From: Paenibacillus timonensis
GTDB lineage: Bacteria > Bacillota > Bacilli > Paenibacillales > Paenibacillaceae
NCBI RefSeq assembly: GCF_009725205.1
Contig: NZ_WNZY01000008.1
Span: forward strand, 124,001-188,000
Length of the DNA: 64,000 nt
Direction of reading: 5' to 3'
Numbering within the stretch: position 1 is the stretch's first letter; every line of letters starts with the position of its first letter. The notes beneath the pieces are model-generated. The model did not search any database and had not been told where the DNA came from. It worked only from the letters and a program-made list of their open reading frames with translations. The position numbers were made by a program, and so were the translations under genes. This document shows, piece by piece, positions 9,601 to 18,543 of the stretch.

Positions 9601-12600
9601 CGGCATCCAGGTTGCGCCCAGTCGTACATCAATCTCGGAAGCGTCCAAGTCCTTCGGCTGCACGGCTTCCAGCGCTCTAACATTTTCAGCGTACCGCTCG
9701 GCGTCATAGGCCGCAAACTGTTTGGCAGCGCGCAGCTTATCACGCACATTGCCCGATAAATACGCATCCGCTGTTTCATAGGTCGGTTGTCCTTCTTCGT
9801 CCAGATTTTCAGGATTCGGGAAGATCACGCCGCGAAGCTCCTGCACAAGCCGTTCCTGCGCGAGTCCGGTCAACTCTGCCATATACGGCAGATCGACGCG
9901 AGCGTTCATACCGATGGAAACCGCCAGCGCCTCCGAAGCCGTATCCACCTGTTTTATGTTGGCGCGTTGCCGAATGGTACGCTTCGTGAACATATCCGCC
10001 TTACGTAGCAACCGTCCTTCTTCGTCAACAACTTCTAGCGAACAGAGAAGGAAGTACGAGCTGTCATCCGAAAAGGCAAGGCTATTGGCGCGACTGTTAA
10101 TCAGGCCGTATTGCGCTGTGAACCATTCATATTGCGTATCCAGCTTGCGCTGCTGCTCCCTTATCGCTTCGTCGCTGTAATCCTCGGTTTGGTATTCGAT
10201 CAGTTCGCGCACCGTGTCCCGAAGCTGAATCATGCCCTTGATGCGGCCGGACGCGGTTGCCGATGTTTCAACCGGACGCATTCGGCTGTTTTCCCGAAAA
10301 TAGATGCGTCCCTCGACCAGCGCAAAGCTGAAATTACGAACGGACGGGTCGGCAGGCAAGGAGACTTCCTCCTCCTCCGGCTGTTCCTCCCGTTCCAACT
10401 CGACCCACTCCACATGAATGTTCGCCAGCGCCTCGCGCAGCAGCTCGTCCAAAGGAGCGTCCGGATAGGGTCGGCAGGTCGTTTCCTTCTGGTTGCCGTA
10501 CATTCGATCATCAAAGGCCATCGTACCAAGAACCATTTCGGGGCGGGCCGCAAAGTAGTTATTCACCGGCACATCCTCTGCCGTAACGCCGAGCGAAAGC
10601 CATTCCTCGGTTTGCTCGCTGACGGCCACCATACGGTCCCGTTTTTGCAAAAACAAAATGTCGGCGGTCACTTCGGTTCCGGCATTCGCGAGAAACGCAT
10701 TGCTAGGCAGACGAACCGCGCCGAGCAGCGCGGCCCGTTCCGCGATGTATTTTCGGACGGTTGGGTTTTGTTTGTCCATCGTCCCTTTCGACGTAATGAA
10801 AGCGACAATGCCGCCTGGACGAACCTTATCCAGCGTCTTCGCAAAAAAGTAATCATGAATCAGAAACTTGTGCTTATCGTATTTTTTGTCGGCCACGCCG
10901 TAGCTGCCGAACGGCACGTTGCCAACCGCGAGGTCAAAAAAACTGTCCGGCAAGCTGGTCTGCTCGTAGCCGCTGACAGCAATCGATACTTGCGGATAAA
11001 CCTGCCGCGCGATGCGCCCGGTGATGCTGTCCAACTCCACGCCAAACAGCCGAGCGTCCTGAAATGACTCGGGCAATAGACCGAAAAAATTGCCGATGCC
11101 GCAAGACGGCTCCAAAATATTACCACTGCGAAAGCCCATCCTCTCCAGGCATTCGTACATCGCCTTGATGACGGTTGGAGAGGTGTAGTGCGCATTCAGC
11201 GTGGAGGCGCGGGCGGATGCATATTCCTCCGGGTCCAGCAAATCTCGCAGCTCCGCATATTCGGTTCCCCATTGCGGATTCCCATCATCAAATGCTTGCG
11301 GAATCCCGCCCCAGCCCACATAACGGGCAAGCACGGCCTGCTCGTCCGCAGCCGCCTGGCGGTTATCCTTCTCCAGTTGCCCGAGCAGCCGGATCGCTTC
11401 CACGTTCCACTTGTACTTGGTTTTCGCGCCGCCATGTCCCAATTCGTTATCCATGATCCGGTAGTTGCTGACCGGAGTCGATTCACGCCGGATCTCGATC
11501 TCGGGCGTGGCAGCGGAAGGAGCAACAGGAGATATCCTGTCCCCTTCATCATGTGCCGGTTGTGCCGCTTGCTCCGGTTCGTCCACCAGTTCCGTATCCC
11601 ATTCCGCGTGTTCCGAATCCGATTCCTGCTGGCCGGAAATCAGATGATCGTTTAGCGGATTCTCGCGCAGCATGCGCTCGAAATCCCGGCGATTCATTTC
11701 CTGCATGAATAACGGAAATTGAACGTCCTGCAGTACAACCTTTCGCGGCTCCATCTGCGCAATTTCGTATTCATCCGCACCGATAAAAACTTTGCTGCCC
11801 TCAGTATACGCATAGTGCGCCCGAGCCCGGTTGGGTATTTGCTGCGACTCATCCGGCTGCACTTCCGATAGCGGCAGATTGTGTTCCGTCTTTTCCGCCG
11901 CGCGCTGCCTGCGCTTCTCCTCCTGCTGCTCGGCATAGGCAGGCAATCGTTCTTCTTCCTGGCGGTTTAGATAACGGCCCGATGCCAGCAGCTCGCCGAT
12001 TCGCTTTTGCACCTTGATCCACGGCAACACTACTTTAACGTCCGGGTTCATAATAGAACCTCGTGTCACCGTAATTCCCTTACTATCGTGATTTTCATGA
12101 ATATCGGTGCCGATCAGAGCAGGGAGGCGCCCGCCAGTGCCATATTCCCGTTTCAGAAAATCAGCGTTCTCCTGCGTCGATAACGACTGTTGGAAAAATA
12201 GCGCGATGCGAAGCTTTCCGTTCTCAAAACCACTTCCACTTTGCAGAACAGCGTCGATGGCCGCTTGAGGAAGTGAAAAAGCGGAGGCTTTTTCGTCCTC
12301 CGCTTGCTTCATCCATAATGTCTGTTGCTGAATGGAAGGCACCGATGTACGAGCAGGATCAAACTCGTTAAGGAGAATCATGCTGGAAAAATGTCCGGCA
12401 ATAACCGACCAATCGTAAAAGCTCTGCGCCGTCCGCTGCTCCGTCGATCCCGTCCAAAGATGCAGTACGTTGCGGTACGGCTCAAAACCGGTCTTTATGT
12501 CATCATCTAGCGTTAACTCCGTAATTCCCGGGGAGAACAGACTGCGTATATATAGCGTTCGTTCACGGCTCTCCACATGTGCGTCGAAAAAGGCTTCGAT

Positions 12601-13896
12601 AGCCGCCTTGCTCTCCGTAAGCGGCGCGACGCGAAGCATGTCATTGATGATCGCTTGGTCATGAAAAAACGGAAGACTCCTGTCTTCCGTCGATCGGTCA
12701 TACCATTTTAGTGATAGATCAGTTCCGTGAGAATCAGTTCCTCGGCCTGTTGCTTCAGGCTGTTCATGTGACCCGTCCAGCCCATCGGGTCGGTCTCCTT
12801 GTCCGGTGCTGGATACTGCCGGATCAGTTCCTGCATCGTCAGGTCGATCTGCTCCCGCGCTGTCCGGTCGATGTCCGCCAGATGCTGATTCAACTGCTCC
12901 GACAGCATCAGATGGGCGTAGGTTCCCCTCCGTTGGTCCTTGAGAAACGTCTTGCGCAACATTCCATATTTCCCGAACCTCATCGGTTCGGGAAGCGTCA
13001 AGTCGGGCATCAGGTAATCCCCGTTCGGCGTGTAGGTCAGTTCCATGTTCCATCATCCTTTCGCGTGTTTTAGCTTCATTGTGCGGCAAGGATTCTGTTC
13101 TTGCAACGGTACGGTTCTCCTGACGTTCTTTTTTTCGCTGCTCGTCGCGGCGCATCGCCCTGACGGTAGATTCTATCTCACGCAGCATGGTTTCAGCTAC
13201 GTCGCTGATCGCCGCGCCCAGATGAGAGAGCGCAGGAAGCGTATTGAAATAACCGACGCCGGACAGATCATCAACGCTGATGTAATGGGAGGGTTCCAAA
13301 CCGCAGCGTGTCAGCGCCATAAAGGCGACCGCGTGTTGTGCGGCTTCCCTGAACAGCAGTTCTACATGCGGCTCATCCAGTTCTTCCAGCAAGCTGTTGT
13401 CGCGTTCGGTGAGCAGCATCCGCACGTAATCGGCGCTATGATCCTCCACCGCGTTTCGGGCAGCGGACAACAGCGCGTCGACCAGTTCCATCCCCGGTCC
13501 CAATTCACTTCCAAACGCATTTTCCAGCGTTTCAATGACGGCCTCCGTATCCGGCTCCTCCATGCGCCACAGAGGGACGGGTTGTCGGCTTCGGCTTTGC
13601 GTGTCTGACACATCGAAGACATGACGCAACCCTAAATGACTGCCCCGATCCTCGATCAACGCGATGCCTTTTGCGCCGCGCTTTACCCAGCGGTTCAACC
13701 GCTTGTTCCAGATTTCAATCGCCGCGCAGGCTGTAGCATCTGGACGCTGCGCGTAGATCAACAGTTGATCCTGAAACGGATACTTGTAGTTCCAGGCTGC
13801 CGTCCGCAGAAAATCGGCCCAGCGCTCGGGATGATCCGAAACTGCATGGGCCGTGCTGGCGGCAAGTTCGGCTATTCGAATTAACTTGGCTGTCAA
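6658..13896 (-). CDS. giant N6-adenine methylase / SNF2 helicase fusion of ICEs
   Basis: A ~2412-residue protein. Residues ~20-85 resemble the ArdC N-terminal domain (WNYKYPFQDQLLIYAQRPD, IEIWNKRLNRWVKRGAKGIA). A methylase core follows: LEPSCGIGNFFGLLP (SAM motif I, near 930) and AVGNVPFGSYG (near 995, an NPPF variant). The helicase part has Walker A HCVGAGKTF (near 1605), DEAD-like LFVDEADS (near 1770), FATGTPISNS and QRSGRIIRQGNQ (near 2100). P1 DarB has the same methylase-plus-helicase plan, so protection of transferred DNA from restriction is a reasonable inference. GTG at 13905 lies inside the AGGAGGTG ribosome binding site; TTG at 13896 is eight bases after AGGAGG and is chosen. Residues ~284-396 are a low-complexity Gly/Asp/Arg/Ser linker that overlaps tnpV in another frame. 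Confidence 0.88.
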   Translation of the reverse strand: MTAKLIRIAELAASTAHAVSDHPERWADFLRTAAWNYKYPFQDQLLIYAQRPDATACAAIEIWNKRLNRWVKRGAKGIALIEDRGSHLGLRHVFDVSDTQSRSRQPVPLWRMEEPDTEAVIETLENAFGSELGPGMELVDALLSAARNAVEDHSADYVRMLLTERDNSLLEELDEPHVELLFREAAQHAVAFMALTRCGLEPSHYISVDDLSGVGYFNTLPALSHLGAAISDVAETMLREIESTVRAMRRDEQRKKERQENRTVARTESLPHNEAKTRERMMEHGTDLHAERGLPDARLDASRTDEVREIWNVAQDVSQGPTEGNLRPSDAVGAVESASGGHRPDSAGADRPDDAGTDPAVSSTGQGDRPDGLDGSHEQPEATGRGTDSHGTDLSLKWYDRSTEDRSLPFFHDQAIINDMLRVAPLTESKAAIEAFFDAHVESRERTLYIRSLFSPGITELTLDDDIKTGFEPYRNVLHLWTGSTEQRTAQSFYDWSVIAGHFSSMILLNEFDPARTSVPSIQQQTLWMKQAEDEKASAFSLPQAAIDAVLQSGSGFENGKLRIALFFQQSLSTQENADFLKREYGTGGRLPALIGTDIHENHDSKGITVTRGSIMNPDVKVVLPWIKVQKRIGELLASGRYLNRQEEERLPAYAEQQEEKRRQRAAEKTEHNLPLSEVQPDESQQIPNRARAHYAYTEGSKVFIGADEYEIAQMEPRKVVLQDVQFPLFMQEMNRRDFERMLRENPLNDHLISGQQESDSEHAEWDTELVDEPEQAAQPAHDEGDRISPVAPSAATPEIEIRRESTPVSNYRIMDNELGHGGAKTKYKWNVEAIRLLGQLEKDNRQAAADEQAVLARYVGWGGIPQAFDDGNPQWGTEYAELRDLLDPEEYASARASTLNAHYTSPTVIKAMYECLERMGFRSGNILEPSCGIGNFFGLLPESFQDARLFGVELDSITGRIARQVYPQVSIAVSGYEQTSLPDSFFDLAVGNVPFGSYGVADKKYDKHKFLIHDYFFAKTLDKVRPGGIVAFITSKGTMDKQNPTVRKYIAERAALLGAVRLPSNAFLANAGTEVTADILFLQKRDRMVAVSEQTEEWLSLGVTAEDVPVNNYFAARPEMVLGTMAFDDRMYGNQKETTCRPYPDAPLDELLREALANIHVEWVELEREEQPEEEEVSLPADPSVRNFSFALVEGRIYFRENSRMRPVETSATASGRIKGMIQLRDTVRELIEYQTEDYSDEAIREQQRKLDTQYEWFTAQYGLINSRANSLAFSDDSSYFLLCSLEVVDEEGRLLRKADMFTKRTIRQRANIKQVDTASEALAVSIGMNARVDLPYMAELTGLAQERLVQELRGVIFPNPENLDEEGQPTYETADAYLSGNVRDKLRAAKQFAAYDAERYAENVRALEAVQPKDLDASEIDVRLGATWMPPEVIRAFIFELVDTPYMYQTSINVMYSGYTAAWNVKGKSDDRSNNIKANVTYGTNRINAYKILEDTLNLRDVRIFDTAIENGVEKRVLNKQETAIAQQKQEAMKEAFRDWIWRDPQRREQLTRLYNDRFNSIRPREYDGSHIRFTGMNPEIRLRQHQVNAVARTLYGGNSLFAHCVGAGKTFAMTAAAMESKHLGLCNKSMLVVPNHLTEQWAAEFLMLYPSANVLVATKKDFETKNRKTFCARIATGDYDAIIIGHSQFEKIPISAERQRQQLHEQISEITSGIRELKEAKGERYAIKQLERTKKTLQVKLEKLSDTSRKDDVVTFEELGIDRLFVDEADSYKNLFLYTKMRNVAGLSQTEAQKSSDMFAKCRYLDELTEGRGIIFATGTPISNSITEMYTMQRYLQYERLRGQGLQHFDSWASTFGETVTAIELAPEGTGYRAKTRFARFYNLPELMNVFKEVADIQTADMLQLPVPKAHFHNVAVPPSDFQREMVADLASRAELVRAKRVEPHEDNMLKITNDGRKLALDQRLANAMLPDDEGSKVSACADNVFRQWADSRDQRLAQLVFCDLSIPKQDGTFNVYDELRRKLTEKGVPVEEIAFIHDANTEVKKKELFAKVRTGQIRILLGSTFKMGAGTNVQTKLIALHDLDCPWRPRDLEQRSGRIIRQGNQNSEVHIFRYVTENTFDAYLYQTLENKQRFISQIMTSKSPVRSAEDIDETALSYAEVKALATGNPYIKEKMDLDIQVSKLKLLKANHLSQRYALEDRLLKMLPQQIKSTEERIAGYEQDVALFMRAQASEKGSTDDSRFPGMTIKDYTYSERATAGAALLEACKGMTSPDPQDAGSYMGFSLWLSFDSFAKEYKVTLRGALGHTITLGPDAGGNMSRINNTLSDLPNKLAYCRDQLATLKQQMVTAKEQIEAPFKQEQELQTKSARLAELNVLLNMDKRENEVVDSVSDEEPEAPERRVADRER
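12708..13046 (-). CDS. tnpV: TnpV-family protein encoded inside the giant helicase gene
   Basis: A 112-residue protein beginning MELTYTPNGDYLMPDLTLPE, with FGKYGMLRKTFLKDQRRGTY, a central ADIDRTAREQID and a C-terminal GHMNSLKQQAEELILTELIY. This fits the TnpV family (about 110-120 residues) known from Clostridiales transposons and ICEs; its biochemical role is unknown. It is read from the same strand as the methylase/helicase gene but shifted by one base. It has its own ribosome binding site (AAGGA, nine bases before ATG). In the host frame this stretch encodes a polar linker with no fold, so tnpV appears to be the constrained frame. Confidence 0.8.
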   Translation of the reverse strand: MELTYTPNGDYLMPDLTLPEPMRFGKYGMLRKTFLKDQRRGTYAHLMLSEQLNQHLADIDRTAREQIDLTMQELIRQYPAPDKETDPMGWTGHMNSLKQQAEELILTELIYH

Positions 13897-13909
13897 CGGT
13901 CGCACCTCC

Positions 13910-14176
13910 TCATACGAAGGTAATTTGGTTTGTCAGACGAATGCCTTCCTCGGAATATCGGGGCGCGAGCCGGATAAGTCCGTTTTGCTGTAACCGATGC
14001 AGGTTGCGACGCACAGCAGAAACGGAAAGACCTACCTCTGCCGCAAGTCGCCTGGACGAAAGCAGGACCGTGCCGTTTCGCCCGCCTGCACGATCCAGCA
14101 TATAACTGTAAAGCAGTTTCGCGGCAGGTGGGATCGCGACTCCGGCAAGCAGCCGGTAACGGGTAAGGTCATTCAT
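13910..14176 (-). CDS. small winged-helix DNA-binding protein
   Basis: An 88-residue protein with a complete helix-turn-helix wing: AAKLLYSYMLDRAG, then SSRRLAAEVGLSVSAVRRNLHRLQQNGLI and a short wing. This is the pattern of replication-type or MarR/GntR-like winged helices found in ICE control regions. AGGAGG lies ten bases before the ATG. The stop is 13 bases before the chosen start of the methylase/helicase, so the two are probably translated from one mRNA. Likely a regulator of the downstream transfer genes; target unknown. Confidence 0.75.
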   Translation of the reverse strand: MNDLTRYRLLAGVAIPPAAKLLYSYMLDRAGGRNGTVLLSSRRLAAEVGLSVSAVRRNLHRLQQNGLIRLAPRYSEEGIRLTNQITFV

Positions 14177-14190
14177 AGAAGTGCATCCTC

Positions 14191-14679
14191 CTATCGTTCC
14201 AGTTCAGACTTCTGCTTTAGTGGTACCGATGAAGGGGATTGGAGAGGCGACGACAATTCATTCATTCGCTCCGGCCGGGCGAAGCAATATAAATAAAAGT
14301 TATAGTCGCCGGCACGCGGAAAGCATCGCAGATAGTAACGATGCTTTGCCGTCTGTAAACAAAAGCCATAGACATCGCTGTGCCGTGCGTTTGGTAGACG
14401 GGCCTCTGGATGTTTTATACAAAAATCATGCATGCCACTGCGGTTTTGAAGCAGCCCCTGTTCCGTCAACGCTTGAATGACCGCTCCAAGCTCCTCCCGA
14501 AAATCAGGAGTTTTCAACGAAGGGATATGTTCGAACCAAGTCGCCCAGAATGCCTCCCCATCTTTGCCGAAATCACCGCGCACATGCCCAATACAACCGC
14601 GCTCCGTATCCTTCTCGATGGAGGCGGAATAAAAATAAGCCTCATCCTCAGATGTGGCAATCTTCAGCTTCTCAATCAT
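14191..14679 (-). CDS. ICE-associated hypothetical protein
   Basis: A 162-residue protein starting MIEKLKIATSEDEAYFYSAS, with GGAGG eight bases before ATG. It contains RGCIGHVRGDFGKDGEAFWATW and, near the C-terminus, AKHRYYLRCFPRAGDYNFYL. I recall similar backbone proteins (IGHVR, FW, YRYCLRCNP patterns) in Clostridiales and Bacilli ICEs, but no function is assigned. No signal peptide or membrane segment. It sits 14 bases before the winged-helix gene in the same transcript. Confidence 0.65.
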   Translation of the reverse strand: MIEKLKIATSEDEAYFYSASIEKDTERGCIGHVRGDFGKDGEAFWATWFEHIPSLKTPDFREELGAVIQALTEQGLLQNRSGMHDFCIKHPEARLPNARHSDVYGFCLQTAKHRYYLRCFPRAGDYNFYLYCFARPERMNELSSPLQSPSSVPLKQKSELER

Positions 14680-14709
14680 GTTCTTTTCCTCCCAAACGGT
14701 ATGCTGTTT

Positions 14710-17700
14710 TTAATGGGTGCCGCCCGTACCAAAATCGTCGTAGCTGGACAAGTCGGCGTGATAAAAAACAACGTCCCCGTCTAGCAAAGAGAACATCCCC
14801 CCATAAGGATCGACAAAACTGCGCTGAAAACCTTCCATCTGCCACTGGTTGTCCAGCGGCGCATTTTTATACTGCAAATGTGGGTGAGCGATGTCCTTAT
14901 TGCGAATGGTTTCGATGTTAAAATTGACTACAATATAGCCGTCACGCAGGAAGATCGGCGCATTGTCGTCCAGCCGGTGGGTACGTCCGTACTCGGCCAG
15001 ATTCATGCCTGCTGGCACTGCATAGGGAGCAGCGGGAAGGCTATACTCGCCAAACCAGCGCTGCACCGAGGCATTGGCCCGCGCAGTATCAATGCCAGAC
15101 GGTATCTGCATGCTGCCAATAAACGTCCGAAGCTGCGAAGGAAGCAGCATGCCGTCGTAGCCACCGACGTAGATCCGCTTTTGCGCCGCGTCCTTCAAAA
15201 CCTGCTGTACATACGACGTCTGAGTGCCAGAGGAACCATTCAGCTTCCACAGTGAACTGGCCGTGTTGGTTAGCTCCTGCTGCGACACATTGCGCAGGCG
15301 GGTGTCGAGCGTCACCAACCGCTGCTCGGTATCTTCTGTGGAGCCGATCCGAATAAACCGCTTGTTTCCCGAATGATAGTACAAGTCCACCTGTTGCCGG
15401 TTTTTGCCCTGCTTGTCAACGAAGTAAAAGGTAGGCGTAATCTTCACGCCATCGCCCGCGCTGAACATGTTGCCGAGCGTTTTGACCTCAAATTTGAAGT
15501 GATAGCCTGTTTTTACGACAACATTTTTCTTTCCGCTCTCCGGGTGACTGCCGGGCCGAATCGGCAGCACGTAAGGGGCCGTATTGCCGCGCGCCGCGCC
15601 GTCGATCCCTTTTGTGCCAATCCAATAGCTATTTCCGGTCGGCGTCGCACTGCCTGCCGCCGTTCTGAACACCTTTTCCCACTGGTAGTCGGCAATATCG
15701 GTAATTCGGAAGTCGAACAGACGGCCAATAACCTCAACCGCCACAACTTGCGTCGCCACATGATTAGTTAAGTCCGAATTGGCATTACTTTGTGATGTGA
15801 ATGAAACCGGACTGTTTTCGGCAAACGTGCGGAACAGTACATCATAATTTCCCTCATCTACCCAAACGGGCATGTAAAAAGTGGTTGTAAGCTGGCCGAC
15901 AGGAATCGAAGTCCAGGTGTCCTTCGGAATCAACGTTGCGTGGTCAGCCTTGTATACATCGAATGGGAACCTTACCTGCTTGTCTCGCACATATTTGGCA
16001 TAGTCCCGATTGCCGTAGCCGGTAATGTCCCGGTGCGGCCCGCTGGTAGGAATCGTCACGGTAAAGGGACGATCCAGAATAAGCGCCGAGCGACCGGCTG
16101 TCGGCACCGTTTTTTGATTGTGTGCCTGATCGTCGGATACGGACGCCAGATTGACGACGGGCGTATGCACCGTCACCGGATTGATGCCATTGATCGGGAA
16201 GCTTTGGTTCGATCCGCCGCCGATGCCCTTGACCAGCGTGTAATAAATCGTTCCCGTACTTGGCTGGCTCGCCTTGTTCGTTTTAGTCGCATCAATGACA
16301 AAGCCCGAAACATATAAAACGTCCTGCCCGATCATGGGAGATGCGGGAATCGCCCCCGGGGCGGGAGCCGTTTCCTCAACCGTCCGATTATCCATGATCG
16401 TTTGTCCGTTAAAGACGACCGTATCGTTTTTGACCTTGATTTTACCGACAGCATCTTCAGCCTCAGACTTCCAGTTCTCGCTCGGAACCGAAGGTCTACT
16501 GGAGCCGCCGTAAACCGTTTGCCCGGAAAGCACAACGTTGCGATACACCGGGTCCGTAATATGGGACGAGAACGCTGCATCATGGGTGGCGGAAACAGAC
16601 GGTGCGGTGTACCCGTTTGCTTGCAGCGTCACCGAACCGGCAGGCAGGGCATAGTTGGCGACTGTCGCCTTCTGTAAGCCATACACTTCCAAACGGTCTG
16701 CCAGCCAATAGCTGTACTTTCGCTCCACGTTGTAGCTTTGGGTGACGGTTTGCGTGTCGGATCGGGATACCGGAACCGTGGTCGAATGGCCTTCGCTATC
16801 CGGCGGGCCGGGAACATATTCCGTCCAACTCAGCGTATACGTCCGGCTGACTGTAATCGGGTAAGATTTCGAGCCTTTCACTTCCGTGAACGTGTTGCGA
16901 TACAAATACGCTTTGGCGCTCGCATTAACATAAAGGCTTTCTGAGGTCGGTATTCCCTTCAAAACGTCAAAGCGTTCTGCGCCGCGAGAATCCGCCTTTA
17001 TGATCGCCAATGCCGTGGCATCCATCGCCTCGGCTTGCTGGCTCGCGCCAGGTAACGAGGTATCGCCGCCGCCACTGTCGCCTTTGCGTACGGTGTGATC
17101 CGAGGTGGAATCTCCGCTGTTACCATTCGCATCTTTCACGACGACCGTGATTTTGACGGTAATACTGGAGCCGGATGTGAATGGAATTTTAATCGGCAGC
17201 GATTTACTTGCCGTCAGCCCGCTGAGTGAGCCGGACTTATCGCTTGGCGTAACGAATGTTGCGTTCTCAATATTGGTGATCTCATACGTTTTGAGCGGCA
17301 CGGGTGACTTCGCTTCAAATACAAAATTTCCATCCACAGAGGTAACGGAAGCATCGACGTGATCCGGCGCGTCAATACGAGAGGTCACGGTAATCGGGGA
17401 AGGAATTTTATAGATGCCGACGAAGTTGGAGCCGCCAGAGCCAACCAAGATGGAGCGTTCGAGCAGCTTCGCGTCTCCTTTTTCTTGTATGAATAGCTTC
17501 TCATCCGGCTTCTTGTTGTTTGTGATATACGTGCGAACAATTTCATAGGTCTGGCCGCCAGATGTGAACTGCGGATCAAACGTATAGTTCGCTTCCTCTC
17601 CAGTCTCGTAGACGCCTTTGTCGACTTCCTTGAGTTTCGTACCATCTTCCTTTTGATAGATCGCCTTTACCGGGTTATTTTCAGCGTATTCGGCAATCGC

Positions 17701-18543
17701 GTCCGTTCCGCCAAGCGCCACCGTGAAGCTTCGCGTTCGCACCTTCGGATTCGTATCCGGATTTTCCTGCAACCAGCTTTTCTGCGTTAGGTCCTTCTTC
17801 GGCGATAGGTAGGAGCGGACAATACTGTACGTTTTCCCGTTATCCTCAATCGTCGCAGGAAACTCGTGGTTGATCGTCTCGCCGACTTTGTAGTCGCCCT
17901 TATGGAACGTGACCTCAGGCTGCTTGAGGATCGTTCCTCCCACGGTTTTCGCAACGACATCGACAGGAAAATTCGCGCTGCGATAGGGAACGTGAATCCC
18001 AAAGTAATCATCGAGATCATCCGGGTGCGCCCAAGGCTCAGCGTTCTTGATTCCTTCTAACGTGTAAAATGGGCCTTTGCGCACGTTTCCATTGCCATCG
18101 ACGGATACCATAATTGCGTACAAGTACAGGTCGTCGTTGTCCTTGATGTCTCCCATGCCTGCTTGCCACATGCCATCCGTTACTAAATCTTCACTGACTT
18201 CGTAGTAGGTCGTGACCGGCTCTCCGGGAATTGGGGGGTTCGGATTTTGCGCGACTTGACGCACCTGTTGATTGACAAATGATGCGTGACTGCCGTTACG
18301 CGGATCACTGCACTGTTTGGATGATGTATTCGTGCAGAGTTGGTCACGACGCACCGTCCAACCTACCGTTCTGTAGCGGATGGACGAGGTTGCTGCTGTG
18401 CTAGTGATTTCAAATTTGATCTTACCCTCATCTACCCGGACAGCCGGTGTCGCGGCATTCGTAAGAAACGGAAAGCACGACAATAAAAAAGAGCATGCCA
18501 GCAGCATGCTCAACGTGATTCGTATGAATTTAGGTTTGCGCAT
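14710..18543 (-). CDS. large secreted surface protein (1277 residues)
   Basis: The N-terminus is a classical signal peptide (ITLSMLLACSFLLSCFPFLTNA|A). Near residues 190-380 are two repeated modules of MucBP-like character (VKAIYQKEDGTKLKEVDKGV and the similar VVAKTVGGTILKQPEVTFHKGDY), then Ig-like beta-rich segments. No LPxTG motif and no C-terminal membrane anchor are seen, so attachment may be through partners. It resembles DUF5704-type extracellular proteins found with Tad-like clusters, but that match is from memory. The start follows the stop of the stalk-domain gene directly (TAGATG). An adhesin or tip component of the pilus encoded upstream is the simplest reading, as inference. Confidence 0.7.
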   Translation of the reverse strand: MRKPKFIRITLSMLLACSFLLSCFPFLTNAATPAVRVDEGKIKFEITSTAATSSIRYRTVGWTVRRDQLCTNTSSKQCSDPRNGSHASFVNQQVRQVAQNPNPPIPGEPVTTYYEVSEDLVTDGMWQAGMGDIKDNDDLYLYAIMVSVDGNGNVRKGPFYTLEGIKNAEPWAHPDDLDDYFGIHVPYRSANFPVDVVAKTVGGTILKQPEVTFHKGDYKVGETINHEFPATIEDNGKTYSIVRSYLSPKKDLTQKSWLQENPDTNPKVRTRSFTVALGGTDAIAEYAENNPVKAIYQKEDGTKLKEVDKGVYETGEEANYTFDPQFTSGGQTYEIVRTYITNNKKPDEKLFIQEKGDAKLLERSILVGSGGSNFVGIYKIPSPITVTSRIDAPDHVDASVTSVDGNFVFEAKSPVPLKTYEITNIENATFVTPSDKSGSLSGLTASKSLPIKIPFTSGSSITVKITVVVKDANGNSGDSTSDHTVRKGDSGGGDTSLPGASQQAEAMDATALAIIKADSRGAERFDVLKGIPTSESLYVNASAKAYLYRNTFTEVKGSKSYPITVSRTYTLSWTEYVPGPPDSEGHSTTVPVSRSDTQTVTQSYNVERKYSYWLADRLEVYGLQKATVANYALPAGSVTLQANGYTAPSVSATHDAAFSSHITDPVYRNVVLSGQTVYGGSSRPSVPSENWKSEAEDAVGKIKVKNDTVVFNGQTIMDNRTVEETAPAPGAIPASPMIGQDVLYVSGFVIDATKTNKASQPSTGTIYYTLVKGIGGGSNQSFPINGINPVTVHTPVVNLASVSDDQAHNQKTVPTAGRSALILDRPFTVTIPTSGPHRDITGYGNRDYAKYVRDKQVRFPFDVYKADHATLIPKDTWTSIPVGQLTTTFYMPVWVDEGNYDVLFRTFAENSPVSFTSQSNANSDLTNHVATQVVAVEVIGRLFDFRITDIADYQWEKVFRTAAGSATPTGNSYWIGTKGIDGAARGNTAPYVLPIRPGSHPESGKKNVVVKTGYHFKFEVKTLGNMFSAGDGVKITPTFYFVDKQGKNRQQVDLYYHSGNKRFIRIGSTEDTEQRLVTLDTRLRNVSQQELTNTASSLWKLNGSSGTQTSYVQQVLKDAAQKRIYVGGYDGMLLPSQLRTFIGSMQIPSGIDTARANASVQRWFGEYSLPAAPYAVPAGMNLAEYGRTHRLDDNAPIFLRDGYIVVNFNIETIRNKDIAHPHLQYKNAPLDNQWQMEGFQRSFVDPYGGMFSLLDGDVVFYHADLSSYDDFGTGGTH

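Noticed and set aside
10111..11067. 318-codon plus-strand ORF opposite the giant helicase gene
   Set aside because: It has no ribosome binding site and reads as an antisense shadow of a GC-rich gene.
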